Shown here one piece after another: positions 57,070-64,000 of a stretch of 64,000 bases of DNA; the stretch's first letter is position 1; the number at the start of each line of letters is the position of its first letter. The notes under the pieces were generated by a model. The model was not told where the DNA came from. It did no database searches and was given only the letters and a program-made list of their open reading frames with translations. A program made the translations under genes and the position numbers. The stretch comes from Lacticaseibacillus kribbianus (GTDB lineage Bacteria; Bacillota; Bacilli; Lactobacillales; Lactobacillaceae): the NCBI RefSeq assembly GCF_020180945.1, contig NZ_JAIPUL010000003.1, positions 313,450 through 377,449 on the forward strand. The letters run 5' to 3'.

Positions 57070-57411
57070 ATGCAGTCGATCCGACACGTCAAGTTCAAAC
57101 AGCCGTCGCGGCCCAAAACCGCGACGCACACGCAGGTTCACCGGCGTCGGCTGGTGGTGCTTTTGGCCGCGTTCTTGATCATCTGCGGGGTCGGCTGCTA
57201 CCAGCTGTTCTCCACCCACCAGGCCATCGAGACCCGCAGCGCGGCGGTCACGCACGCCAAGGCGGACCTGGCCAAGGTCAAGAAGCAAAAGGCGTCGCTG
57301 AACGTCCAGATCGACCAGCTGAAAAACGAGGATTACCTCGAAAAGCTGGTGCGGCAGAAGTACGCGATGTCCAAGAAGGGCGAGACCATTTTCACATTAC
57401 CGGGTGAATAG
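57070..57411 (+). CDS. divIC: Septum formation initiator DivIC
   Basis: A 113-residue bitopic protein: basic cytoplasmic start, one membrane helix (about residues 29-47, LVVLLAAFLIICGVGCYQL), then an extracellular coiled coil (residues 55-90) and the C-terminal EDYLEKLVRQKYAMSKKGE of FtsB/DivIC. It partners FtsL and DivIB at the septum. AAGGTGGGG precedes the ATG. Confidence 0.92.
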   Translation: MQSIRHVKFKQPSRPKTATHTQVHRRRLVVLLAAFLIICGVGCYQLFSTHQAIETRSAAVTHAKADLAKVKKQKASLNVQIDQLKNEDYLEKLVRQKYAMSKKGETIFTLPGE

Positions 57412-57500
57412 CCGATGCGTGGGCCGGTGCGAACTGCTTGCGTGTCGGCTTTTGCATGGTATACTAAGAGACACAATTCACTAGGAGGACAACTTTTTAT

Positions 57501-58034
57501 ATGGCAGTTGAAGTCGGCGCAAAAGTTTCTGGCAAGGTCACTGGGATTACGAATTTCGGCGCCTTTGTTGACTTGGGAGAAGGCAAGACGGGGCTGGTGC
57601 ACATCAGCGAGGTCTCCGATGCCTACGTCAAAGACATTCACGACGTCCTGACGGTGGGCGACACCGTCACGGTCAAGGTGATGTCGATCAAGGACGGCAA
57701 GATCGGCCTGTCCATCCGAAAAGCGGTCGACGCGCCCGCCGGTGCCCACGCGGCCCACGGCGGCCCGCACACCGGTGCCCCCCACGGTGCACCGCACGGT
57801 GCGCCACGCCAAGGCGGCGCCCCGCGCGGCAACGGCGGTCCAAGCAACTTCGGTCGCGGACCGAAGCCGCACCGCGACAACGGTGGCCGCGGCGGCTTCG
57901 GCAAGCCGCAGGCCCCGAAGGACGATTTTGACGGCATGATGTCCGGCTTTCTCAAGGAAAGCGAGGACCGCTTGAGCAGCCTTCGCCGCAACACCGAAGG
58001 CAAGCGCGGCGGCCGCGGCGGCCGTCGCAGCTAA
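57501..58034 (+). CDS. yabR: S1-domain RNA-binding protein (YabR-like)
   Basis: A 177-residue protein. Residues 3-73 are a complete S1 domain (VGAKVSGKVTGITNFGAFVDLGEGKTGLVHISEV). The remainder is an unusual Gly/His/Pro/Arg-rich tail with GAPHGAPHGAPRQ repeats and RGGRGG, likely disordered and nucleic-acid binding. A TATACT box lies about 40 bases upstream and AGGAGG before the ATG. The family function is not settled. Confidence 0.9.
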   Translation: MAVEVGAKVSGKVTGITNFGAFVDLGEGKTGLVHISEVSDAYVKDIHDVLTVGDTVTVKVMSIKDGKIGLSIRKAVDAPAGAHAAHGGPHTGAPHGAPHGAPRQGGAPRGNGGPSNFGRGPKPHRDNGGRGGFGKPQAPKDDFDGMMSGFLKESEDRLSSLRRNTEGKRGGRGGRRS

Positions 58035-58049
58035 TCGACAAGACCTTTC

Positions 58050-58098
58050 AAAGGCGACTCGCCACCCCGCGTTTGTGGGGCGGCGGGGCGCCTTTTTT
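58050..58098 (+). terminator. Terminator after yabR
   Basis: AAAGGCG and CGCCTTTTTT, with an inner GCC.CCCC/GGGG.GGC stem. Confidence 0.88.
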
Positions 58099-58099
58099 A

Positions 58100-58255
58100 G
58101 AGGGCGACATGGCGCGCACTTAGCGGGTCGCCTAGCGTATGCAGCGCGCTTGGGCCGCACTTTGGCCCGAGTGCGCTGCATAGCTGGGCGTACCCGCGTT
58201 GCGCCATGGAGCCCGTTTGGATAGAGGGCGAAGGCGCGCGGGCTTAGCGGGTCGG
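58100..58255 (-). repeat. Family 1 hairpin unit plus a half unit
   Basis: A full unit (58100-58214, minus orientation) pairs ATGGCGC with GCGCCAT where others have GCAAGGC/GCCTTGC. Its tip has TATGCAGCGC...GCGCTGCATA continuing through GGGCC/GGCCC. A half unit follows (58222-58255), nearly identical to the half at 21260, and runs into the family 2 element. Confidence 0.8.
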
Positions 58256-58257
58256 GA

Positions 58258-58452
58258 TCCGGCGCGGGCCGACCGCTGCTTCCGGCTCCGGGCCGGGGCG
58301 GCGGAACGCGTGCGGCTCTCCTGAGCCCGTTCCGGTCTCAGGACCCGCCGTTGCTGTAAGCCGGCCAAGATCGCCGGCTTACAGCAATTTCACGCTGGCT
58401 CGCCCCGGCCCTACGCCTGCAGCTGCGGCCGGCCCGCGCCTCCGCCCTACAC
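58258..58452 (-). repeat. Family 2 structured element, alpha subtype (copy 2)
   Basis: Outer stem 58261-58275/58426-58440 with one mismatch. Inner stem GGGCCGGGGCG (58290-58300) with CGCCCCGGCCC (58401-58411). A 15-base perfect hairpin (58351-58365/58373-58387). The small hairpin is CCTGAG/CTCAGG in place of CGCAAG/CTTGCG. Unpaired CACGCGTTCCGCC, GCCAGCGTGAAATT and CCGGAAGC are kept. Bases 58453-58675 show no further gene or repeat. Confidence 0.85.
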
Positions 58453-58675
58453 AGTAGTAATCTGTCAGCTAGGTGGTGCCTCGGACAGTAGGGGCGAGCG
58501 GTTCACTGGCAGAACTTTGAACCCTGATGAGGCGTGATGGGTTGCCTGTCTGGCCGCACGGCGGAGAACGTCAGCTCGGCGCCGGCGACACGGCGGCGGA
58601 ATGGGACTTTAGGCCGATGGTTGCCGGGCGAGCCTATGCTATGGTGGATGACATCCTGTCACAAGGAGGTGCGAG

Positions 58676-60070
58676 ATGCGAGACGGCAAAAGTCTGATGG
58701 CGCCGTTCGGGCTGCCGGCCGGAAGCCGCGCGCTGCTGGCGGTGTCCGGTGGCGTGGATTCGATGGTGCTGGCGACGCTTCTTGCGCCGCTTCACGGGCA
58801 CGACCTAGAGCTGACGGTGGCGCAGTTCGACCACCGACTGCGGCCGGAGAGTCGGGCCGAGCAACAACTGGTTGCGGAGTACGCGGCCGCGCTCGGCCTG
58901 CCCGTCATCCGTGGGGCCTGGACGACGCCGCACGCGGCGCGGCCCTCGGAGGCTGCGGCGCGCAAGGCGCGCTACGCCTTTTTGACCGCGGCGGCGGTGC
59001 AGGCCGGCGCTGACGTCATCGTGCTGGCGCACCACGCCGACGATCAGCTCGAAACCGTGCTGTTTCGGCTGCTGCGAAGCGGCGCGGCGCAGGCGCTGAG
59101 CGGGATTCGGCCGGTCGGCCGGCGCGGGGCGGTGACGCTTTTGCGCCCGCTTTTGGCCGTGCCCAAGGCGGAGCTTGTCGCCTACGCCAAGGCCCACGGC
59201 GTGCCGTACGCAACCGACGCCAGCAACGCCGACTTGCGCTTTGCCCGCAACCGGCTGCGCCAGGACGTGGTGCCGCGGCTGCGGGAAGAAAACTCGCGGT
59301 TGTTGGCCCACGTCACGCGGCTGACGGCTGAGCAGGGCGCCTTGAGCGCCCTGGCCGAGCGCCAGGCCGCGCAGATGCTGGCGGCGGCCACCACAGCGGA
59401 GGCCGTGGACTGGCGACAGCTTTCCGGGGAACCGGCCGCGGTGCAGCGGCTGCTGCTCTCGCGGCAGCTCGACGCCTGGCACCGCCACGCGTCGCAGTCG
59501 GCCCTGGCCGCCCTGCAGCAGGCGCTGGCGACGGCGCAGGGGACGCGCGCGTTCGACCTTCGCGGCGGTCGGGTCTGGGCAAGCTACGGGCGGCTGACCG
59601 CCGCAACGCCTGGTCCGGCCACGGTCGCCGACAAGGCCACCGTCGGCGCGACCACCACTGCGGCCGCCGACACGCCGCCCGCACCCGGCCGCGACGCCGG
59701 GGTGGTGCTGGCCGAGCCCGAGCGCTGGTACCCGGTGCCCGGGGGCCGCATCGGCCGCTTTGCGACGCGGCCGGCCGGCGTCACCGACTGGGCGCTGGTG
59801 CCGGCCGGGCCGCTGACCATCCGCCGGCGCCAACCCGGCGACGTGGTGGTGCTGCCGAGCGGCCACCACAAGCCGCTGCGCCGCCTGTTCATCGACGCCA
59901 AGGTGCCGCGGCCGGCGCGCGCGCAGTGCTTGGTGGCGGCCGGTTCGACCGGCATTGTCTGGGTGCAGGGAAAAGCGGTTGCTGAATTGTTTCGGGTTCC
60001 CCGAACTGATATAATTCAAGCTGTACTGGCATTTCAACCCACACCCCAAAGGACGGATGACCATGAATGA
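58676..60070 (+). CDS. tilS: tRNA(Ile)-lysidine synthetase
   Basis: A 464-residue N-type ATP pyrophosphatase that converts C34 of the AUA-decoding tRNA(Ile) to lysidine. The PP-loop SGGVDS is at 24-29, and [18 protein letters not shown] is the second hallmark. The C-terminal TilS-C domain ([33 protein letters not shown]) is complete. AAGGAGG precedes the ATG. It overlaps hpt by a few codons. Confidence 0.95.
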   Translation: MRDGKSLMAPFGLPAGSRALLAVSGGVDSMVLATLLAPLHGHDLELTVAQFDHRLRPESRAEQQLVAEYAAALGLPVIRGAWTTPHAARPSEAAARKARYAFLTAAAVQAGADVIVLAHHADDQLETVLFRLLRSGAAQALSGIRPVGRRGAVTLLRPLLAVPKAELVAYAKAHGVPYATDASNADLRFARNRLRQDVVPRLREENSRLLAHVTRLTAEQGALSALAERQAAQMLAAATTAEAVDWRQLSGEPAAVQRLLLSRQLDAWHRHASQSALAALQQALATAQGTRAFDLRGGRVWASYGRLTAATPGPATVADKATVGATTTAAADTPPAPGRDAGVVLAEPERWYPVPGGRIGRFATRPAGVTDWALVPAGPLTIRRRQPGDVVVLPSGHHKPLRRLFIDAKVPRPARAQCLVAAGSTGIVWVQGKAVAELFRVPRTDIIQAVLAFQPTPQRTDDHE

Positions 60071-60605
60071 CGATATCCTGAAAGTGCTGTATTCCAAGGC
60101 CGACATCGACGCGATCACGCAGCGGCTGGCCGCGCAGATCTCGGCCGATTACGCCGGCAAAAGCCCGCTGGTGGTCTGCATCCTCAAGGGCGCCATCATG
60201 TTCATGACGGACTTGGTGCGCGCGGTGGATGACTACCTCGAGATCGACTTCATGGACGTGTCCAGCTACGGCGACGCGACGGAGAGCTCGGGCGAGGTCA
60301 AGATCATCAAGGACTTGGACACCAGCGTCGCCGGGCGCGACGTGCTGATCGTCGAGGACATCGTCGACACTGGGCGGACGCTGAGCTACCTGATCAAAAT
60401 GTTCGAGACCCGCGACGCGCGCTCCGTGAAGATCTGCACGCTGATGGACAAGCCGGAGCGGCGGGTCAAGGACGTGGTCGCCGATTACGTGGGAACCACG
60501 GTGCCCAACGAGTTCGTGGTCGGCTACGGTCTGGACTACGCGGAGCGCTACCGCAACCTGCCTTACATCGGGGTGCTCAAGCCGGAAGTCTATAATCACG
60601 ATTGA
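60063..60605 (+). CDS. hpt: Hypoxanthine phosphoribosyltransferase
   Basis: A 180-residue salvage enzyme making IMP and GMP from free bases. The PRPP loop is [20 protein letters not shown] 60063 is preferred, nine bases after AAAGGA; ATG 60057 is in frame. It overlaps the end of tilS by 8 bases, the conserved tilS-hpt-ftsH order. Confidence 0.95.
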   Translation: MNDDILKVLYSKADIDAITQRLAAQISADYAGKSPLVVCILKGAIMFMTDLVRAVDDYLEIDFMDVSSYGDATESSGEVKIIKDLDTSVAGRDVLIVEDIVDTGRTLSYLIKMFETRDARSVKICTLMDKPERRVKDVVADYVGTTVPNEFVVGYGLDYAERYRNLPYIGVLKPEVYNHD

Positions 60606-60694
60606 CCTTTATTTCACCCCTCGGTGGTGTATCATTGAACTTGCGTTAATGCACCACGGATCATTTTTACGCCAAATGTTGCTGGAGGTTATGC

Positions 60695-62830
60695 ATGAAT
60701 AAAAAACAAAATGGGTTATTCGGGAGCACGCTGTTTTACGTCGTGTTGTTCGTGATCCTGGTGACCAGCTTTGCGCTTTACCTGCGGGGAAGCGGCGGCA
60801 GTCAGACCCAGGAGCTGCAGTCCAGTGAGTTCATCTCACAGCTGAAGGACAACAAGATCAAGTCCTTCGAGGTCCAGCCAAGCGGCGGCGTCTACAAGGT
60901 CTCCGGTGAGTACCGGACCGCACAGAAGGTCAAGGGCGCAACCGGCGGGCTGAGCCTGATGGGCGCGACCAGCACGACCACCACGCGCTTTTCCGCCTAC
61001 CTGCCGACCAACGACTCGACGATGGCTGCGGTGCAAAAGGCCGCGGAGGCCAACGACGTCAAAAACGACACGCTGACCGAGTCGCAGTCCGGCGTCTGGC
61101 TCAGCCTGTTGATCACCGTTGTCCCGCTGGTGCTGTTCATGGTCTTCTTCTACATGATGATGAACAACGCCGGCCAGGGCGGCGGCGGCAACGGCCGGGT
61201 GATGAACTTCGGCAAGTCCAAGGCCAAGCAGGCCGACAAGAAGGCCAACAAGGTGCGCTTCTCCGACGTCGCAGGCGCCGAGGAAGAGAAGCAGGAGCTG
61301 GTCGAGGTCGTCGAGTTCCTGAAGGATCCGCACAAGTTCTCCGGTCTGGGTGCCCGCATCCCGGCCGGGGTCCTGCTGGAGGGCCCTCCTGGTACCGGTA
61401 AGACGCTGCTCGCCAAGGCGGTTGCCGGCGAGGCCGGCGTGCCGTTCTTCTCGATCTCCGGTTCGGACTTCGTTGAGATGTTCGTCGGGGTCGGCGCGTC
61501 GCGTGTCCGTGACCTGTTCGAGCAGGCCAAAAAGAACGCCCCATCGATCATCTTCATCGATGAAATCGATGCCGTCGGTCGCCAGCGTGGCGCCGGCATG
61601 GGCGGCGGCCACGACGAGCGCGAGCAGACCCTCAACCAGCTGCTGGTTGAGATGGACGGGTTCACCGGCAACGAGGGCGTGATCGTCATGGCGGCGACCA
61701 ACCGTTCCGACGTGCTGGATCCCGCGCTGCTTCGCCCGGGCCGTTTTGACCGCAAGATCCTGGTCGGCCGGCCGGACGTCAAGGGTCGCGAGGCGATCCT
61801 GAAGGTACACGCCAAGAACAAGCCACTGGCTGACGACGTTGACCTCAAGGAAATCGCCCGCACCACCCCAGGCTTTGTCGGGGCGGACCTTGAGAACCTG
61901 CTGAACGAGGCGGCCCTGGTGGCGGCCCGGCGCAGCAAGAAGGAAATCGACGCCTCCGACATCGACGAGGCCGAAGACCGCGTCGTCGCCGGCCCGGCGA
62001 AGAAGGACCGCGTCATCTCCGAAAAGGAGCGCAACATGGTCGCGTACCACGAGGCCGGCCACGCCCTGATCGGCCTGGTGCTGTCCGACTCCCGCGTCGT
62101 GCGCAAGGTCACCATCATTCCGCGCGGCCGCGCCGGCGGTTACGCCATCACGCTGCCTAAGGAAGACCAGTTCCTTTTGACCAAAAAGGACATGACCGAG
62201 CAGATCGTCGGCCTGATGGGTGGGCGCACCGCCGAGGAGATCATCTTCGGCGTCGAGTCCACCGGGGCGTCCAACGACTTCGAGCAGGCGACGCAGCTTG
62301 CCCGCGGCATGGTCACCCAGTACGGGATGACGGAGCGCCTCGGCACCGTCAGCCTGGAATCCGACGGCCAGCCGTTCGTCGGCGCCAGCTACGGCCAGAT
62401 GCCGGCCTACTCGCAGGAGACGGCCGCGGCCATCGATGATGAGATCCGCAAGATCATCGCCGATGCCCACGAGCAGGCCCGCGAGATCATCGAGAGCCAC
62501 CGCGAGCAGCACAAGGCGATCGCGGAGGCCCTGCTGAAGTACGAAACCCTGAACGAGAAGGAAATCCTGGAGATCTTCAAGACCGGCAAGATGCCGGAGA
62601 AGGCCCAAGACGAGTTCCCGAGCGAAAAGGCGGCCACCTTCGAGGAGGCCAAGAAGGCCTTGGAGCAAAAGGACGCGCAAAAGCAGGCGGCGGAAGGCGA
62701 CCAGCCGGACACCGACAAGACCCTGGCACCCGAGAACACGGAGCCGACGGACAACGACCCGCAGTCGACGGACGACGGCACTCCAAGCTCGGACGACACC
62801 GACCAAAACGACGATCACGACACCCTGTGA
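60695..62830 (+). CDS. ftsH: ATP-dependent zinc metalloprotease FtsH
   Basis: A 711-residue membrane AAA protease. Membrane helices are at about 10-30 and 133-156. Walker A is GPPGTGKT at 230-237, Walker B IIFIDE near 285-290, and the zinc motif HEAGH at 452-456. The C-terminal 60 residues are acidic and Asp/Thr/Pro-rich, beyond the core length. It degrades misfolded membrane and regulatory proteins. GGAGG precedes the ATG; TATCAT about 60 bases upstream may be its own -10 box. Confidence 0.97.
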   Translation: MNKKQNGLFGSTLFYVVLFVILVTSFALYLRGSGGSQTQELQSSEFISQLKDNKIKSFEVQPSGGVYKVSGEYRTAQKVKGATGGLSLMGATSTTTTRFSAYLPTNDSTMAAVQKAAEANDVKNDTLTESQSGVWLSLLITVVPLVLFMVFFYMMMNNAGQGGGGNGRVMNFGKSKAKQADKKANKVRFSDVAGAEEEKQELVEVVEFLKDPHKFSGLGARIPAGVLLEGPPGTGKTLLAKAVAGEAGVPFFSISGSDFVEMFVGVGASRVRDLFEQAKKNAPSIIFIDEIDAVGRQRGAGMGGGHDEREQTLNQLLVEMDGFTGNEGVIVMAATNRSDVLDPALLRPGRFDRKILVGRPDVKGREAILKVHAKNKPLADDVDLKEIARTTPGFVGADLENLLNEAALVAARRSKKEIDASDIDEAEDRVVAGPAKKDRVISEKERNMVAYHEAGHALIGLVLSDSRVVRKVTIIPRGRAGGYAITLPKEDQFLLTKKDMTEQIVGLMGGRTAEEIIFGVESTGASNDFEQATQLARGMVTQYGMTERLGTVSLESDGQPFVGASYGQMPAYSQETAAAIDDEIRKIIADAHEQAREIIESHREQHKAIAEALLKYETLNEKEILEIFKTGKMPEKAQDEFPSEKAATFEEAKKALEQKDAQKQAAEGDQPDTDKTLAPENTEPTDNDPQSTDDGTPSSDDTDQNDDHDTL

Positions 62831-62837
62831 TCGACGA

Positions 62838-62861
62838 GACCCCGCAGCCGCGGGGTCTTTT
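62838..62861 (+). terminator. ftsH terminator
   Basis: GACCCCGC pairs perfectly with GCGGGGTC, then TTTT. Confidence 0.92.
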
Positions 62862-63133
62862 GCTGTCTGGAGGGGAGCGGGGGAACGTGACATTGGCAGG
62901 TGGTGCGCGGAATTCCCAAGCTAGTGTGTTTCGCACGCGGATGGATGAGTGACGACAGAGTGGAAAGATTTGAACCTGTCAATGAGGGGTGGCAAGCGTG
63001 GCTGACGGTTACGCCTGTGAGCCAGTCGTTCGCTGTCTCGGGTATGCCGACACATGCGGACACGGCTCAAGCATAACGCCCCTCATCGCACCGTGTAGAA
63101 TAGCAGTTCTACGAGCAACAGTCATCTGTACCC
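62862..63133 (+). other. Intergenic with weak inverted repeats
   Basis: No convincing gene. ATGAGGGG (62982-62989) and CCCCTCAT (63079-63086) are complementary around smaller GGCT/AGCC and GCCG/CGGC pairs. This could be a decayed family 2 element, but the constant motifs are missing. Confidence 0.4.
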
Positions 63134-63137
63134 ACTA

Positions 63138-63345
63138 CGTAGGGCGGAGGCGCGGACGGGCCACGCTGGAGGCGAAGGGCCGGGGCGAGCCAGCGTGAAA
63201 TTTCTGTTAGCCGGCCGGTCTTGCCGGCTTACAGAAAGGGCGGTTCGCAAGACCGGTCTTTGGGCTTGCGGGAGCCCCACGCGTTCCGCCGCCCCGGCCC
63301 GTAGCCGGAAGCCGTGGCCCGTCCGCGCCGGAGCCCGGGCACATA
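63138..63345 (+). repeat. Family 2 structured element, alpha subtype (copy 3)
   Basis: The best-preserved alpha copy. The outer 17-base arms pair perfectly (63149-63165/63313-63329), as does the inner stem 63177-63187/63290-63300. The long hairpin reads TTTCTGTTAGCCGGC/GCCGGCTTACAGAAA, with the same single T-T mismatch as alpha copy 1; the small hairpin is CGCAAG/CTTGCG. Unpaired GCCAGCGTGAAATT, CCACGCGTTCCGCC and CCGGAAGC are kept. Confidence 0.88.
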
Positions 63346-63348
63346 CGC

Positions 63349-63508
63349 TGACCGGTGGCCTAAGTGCGCCCCGCTCCGCCCTGTGATAGTCGGGCTCCGC
63401 CGAGCGACGCGGGAGCAGCTGGCTACGCCCCGGCACTCGAAGCAAAGTGCGCTTCAAGCACCGGAGCTAGGCCACCTGTCCCGCTAAGCCCGCTCGGCTC
63501 CGCCCTGT
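63349..63508 (+). repeat. Family 1 half unit plus full unit
   Basis: A half unit (63349-63383) ends CTCCGCCCTG. The full unit then starts TAGTCGGGCTCCGCCGAGC and ends GCTCGGCTCCGCCCTG. The inner arm is GCCGAGC/GCTCGGC. It ends 9 bases before the hslO promoter. Confidence 0.85.
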
Positions 63509-63516
63509 GATTCGAT

Positions 63517-63545
63517 TTGGCCCACGCGCCACAATCTGTTATCAT
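63517..63545 (+). promoter_or_regulatory. Probable hslO promoter
   Basis: TTGGCC (63517-63522), a 17-base spacer and TATCAT (63540-63545), 30 bases before the start codon. Confidence 0.55.
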
Positions 63546-63574
63546 ATTGACGTTTACACAAGGAGAATGAGAAC

Positions 63575-64000
63575 ATGGCAGATAAAATCTTAACGGCGGT
63601 CACGGCCGACGGCTTCTTTCGGGTTTTCGCCGTCGACGCGACAGCCACCGTGCAGGAGGCCCAGCGGCGCCACGACACCTACCCGGCGGCCACGGCGGCG
63701 CTCGGCCGCACCCTGGTCGGCACCAGCCTGCTGGCGGCGGCGGGGCTGAAGAACGAGGACGACCTGCTGACCGTGCGCATCCAGGGCGATGGCCCGGTCG
63801 GCGCGCTGGTCGCGGACGGCACGGCTCAGGGCACGGTGCGCGGCTACGTGCAGCACCCGCACGTCAACCTGCCGCTCAACCAGGTCGGCAAGATCGACGT
63901 CGCGCGCGCTGTGGGGCACCAGGGCATCCTGGCGGTCACCAAGTACGTCGGCGTCGGCGACCCGTTCACGGGCCAGGTGCCGCTGGTGTCCGGCGAGCTC
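63575..64000 (+). CDS. hslO: Hsp33 redox-regulated chaperone (3' end missing)
   Basis: The first 142 residues of Hsp33: ADKILTAVTADGFFRVFAVDAT, AALGRTLVGTSLLAAAGLKNEDDLLTVRIQGDGPVGALVADG and GYVQHPHVNLPLN are family blocks. The C-terminal CxC/CxxC zinc switch lies beyond the window. ACAAGGAGA precedes the ATG. ftsH-hslO adjacency is usual in lactobacilli. Confidence 0.95.
   Translation, partial: MADKILTAVTADGFFRVFAVDATATVQEAQRRHDTYPAATAALGRTLVGTSLLAAAGLKNEDDLLTVRIQGDGPVGALVADGTAQGTVRGYVQHPHVNLPLNQVGKIDVARAVGHQGILAVTKYVGVGDPFTGQVPLVSGEL

Overview
The window is a G+C-rich chromosome segment of a lactic acid bacterium. The L-lactate dehydrogenase at 48903-49880 reads almost residue for residue like the fructose-1,6-bisphosphate-activated enzyme I remember from the Lacticaseibacillus casei group. 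The order ldh, pth, mfd, flippase, rqcP, divIC, yabR, tilS, hpt, ftsH, hslO is the usual Lactobacillaceae core block. I infer a high-G+C Lacticaseibacillus or close relative and cannot name the species.

Layout. 1-3113: end of an Ytr-like operon (GntR regulator, ABC ATPase, two membrane subunits, two tiny membrane proteins). 3129-4319: an A+T-richer island with an Abi_2/AbiF-like HEPN protein and its own promoter-driven, terminator-ended leader RNA. 4505-11357: C69 dipeptidase, lipoprotein-like hydrolase, HAD phosphatase, nagA, rlmH, and a HxlR/oxidoreductase divergent pair. 11590-11818: a type I toxin-antitoxin locus (38-residue holin-like toxin and antisense RNA). 12046-20465: acetyltransferases, TetR and a lactonase-like metallo-hydrolase, DyP peroxidase, aldo/keto reductase, tautomerase/LysR pair, an AbrB-Doc toxin-antitoxin pair and a GT8 glycosyltransferase. 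20524-25110: glycerol operon glpK-glpO-glpF with a cre site. 25239-31795: small regulators, a cytidine deaminase, a membrane GDPD, and a patchwork of accessory genes with signs of insertion and deletion. 31886-38615: a transporter, two flavoproteins, a LysR regulator and ApbE, together looking like a hydroxycinnamate or other enoate respiratory-type reductase system. 39460-43925: a TetM-like ribosome-protection GTPase, acpS-alr-mazEF. 44023-47892: a repeat-rich HTH-DUF3800 protein, a preQ1-I riboswitch with queT, and cbpB. 48046-64000: a tandem hairpin array, ldh, then the pth-to-hslO core block.

The most unusual content is non-coding. Two families of structured repeats occupy the large gaps. 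Family 1 is a roughly 120-base hairpin unit, singly or in a tandem array. Family 2 is a 180-270 base multi-branched element in two subtypes (alpha and beta) that share an outer frame. In both families the stems differ between copies by compensating changes on both arms while certain unpaired motifs are constant, so structure rather than sequence is what is kept. I know no named family that fits them.

The window also holds four different toxin-antitoxin type loci: RNA-HEPN Abi, type I holin-like, AbrB-Doc and MazEF. No tRNA, rRNA, CRISPR array, transposase or prophage gene was seen.
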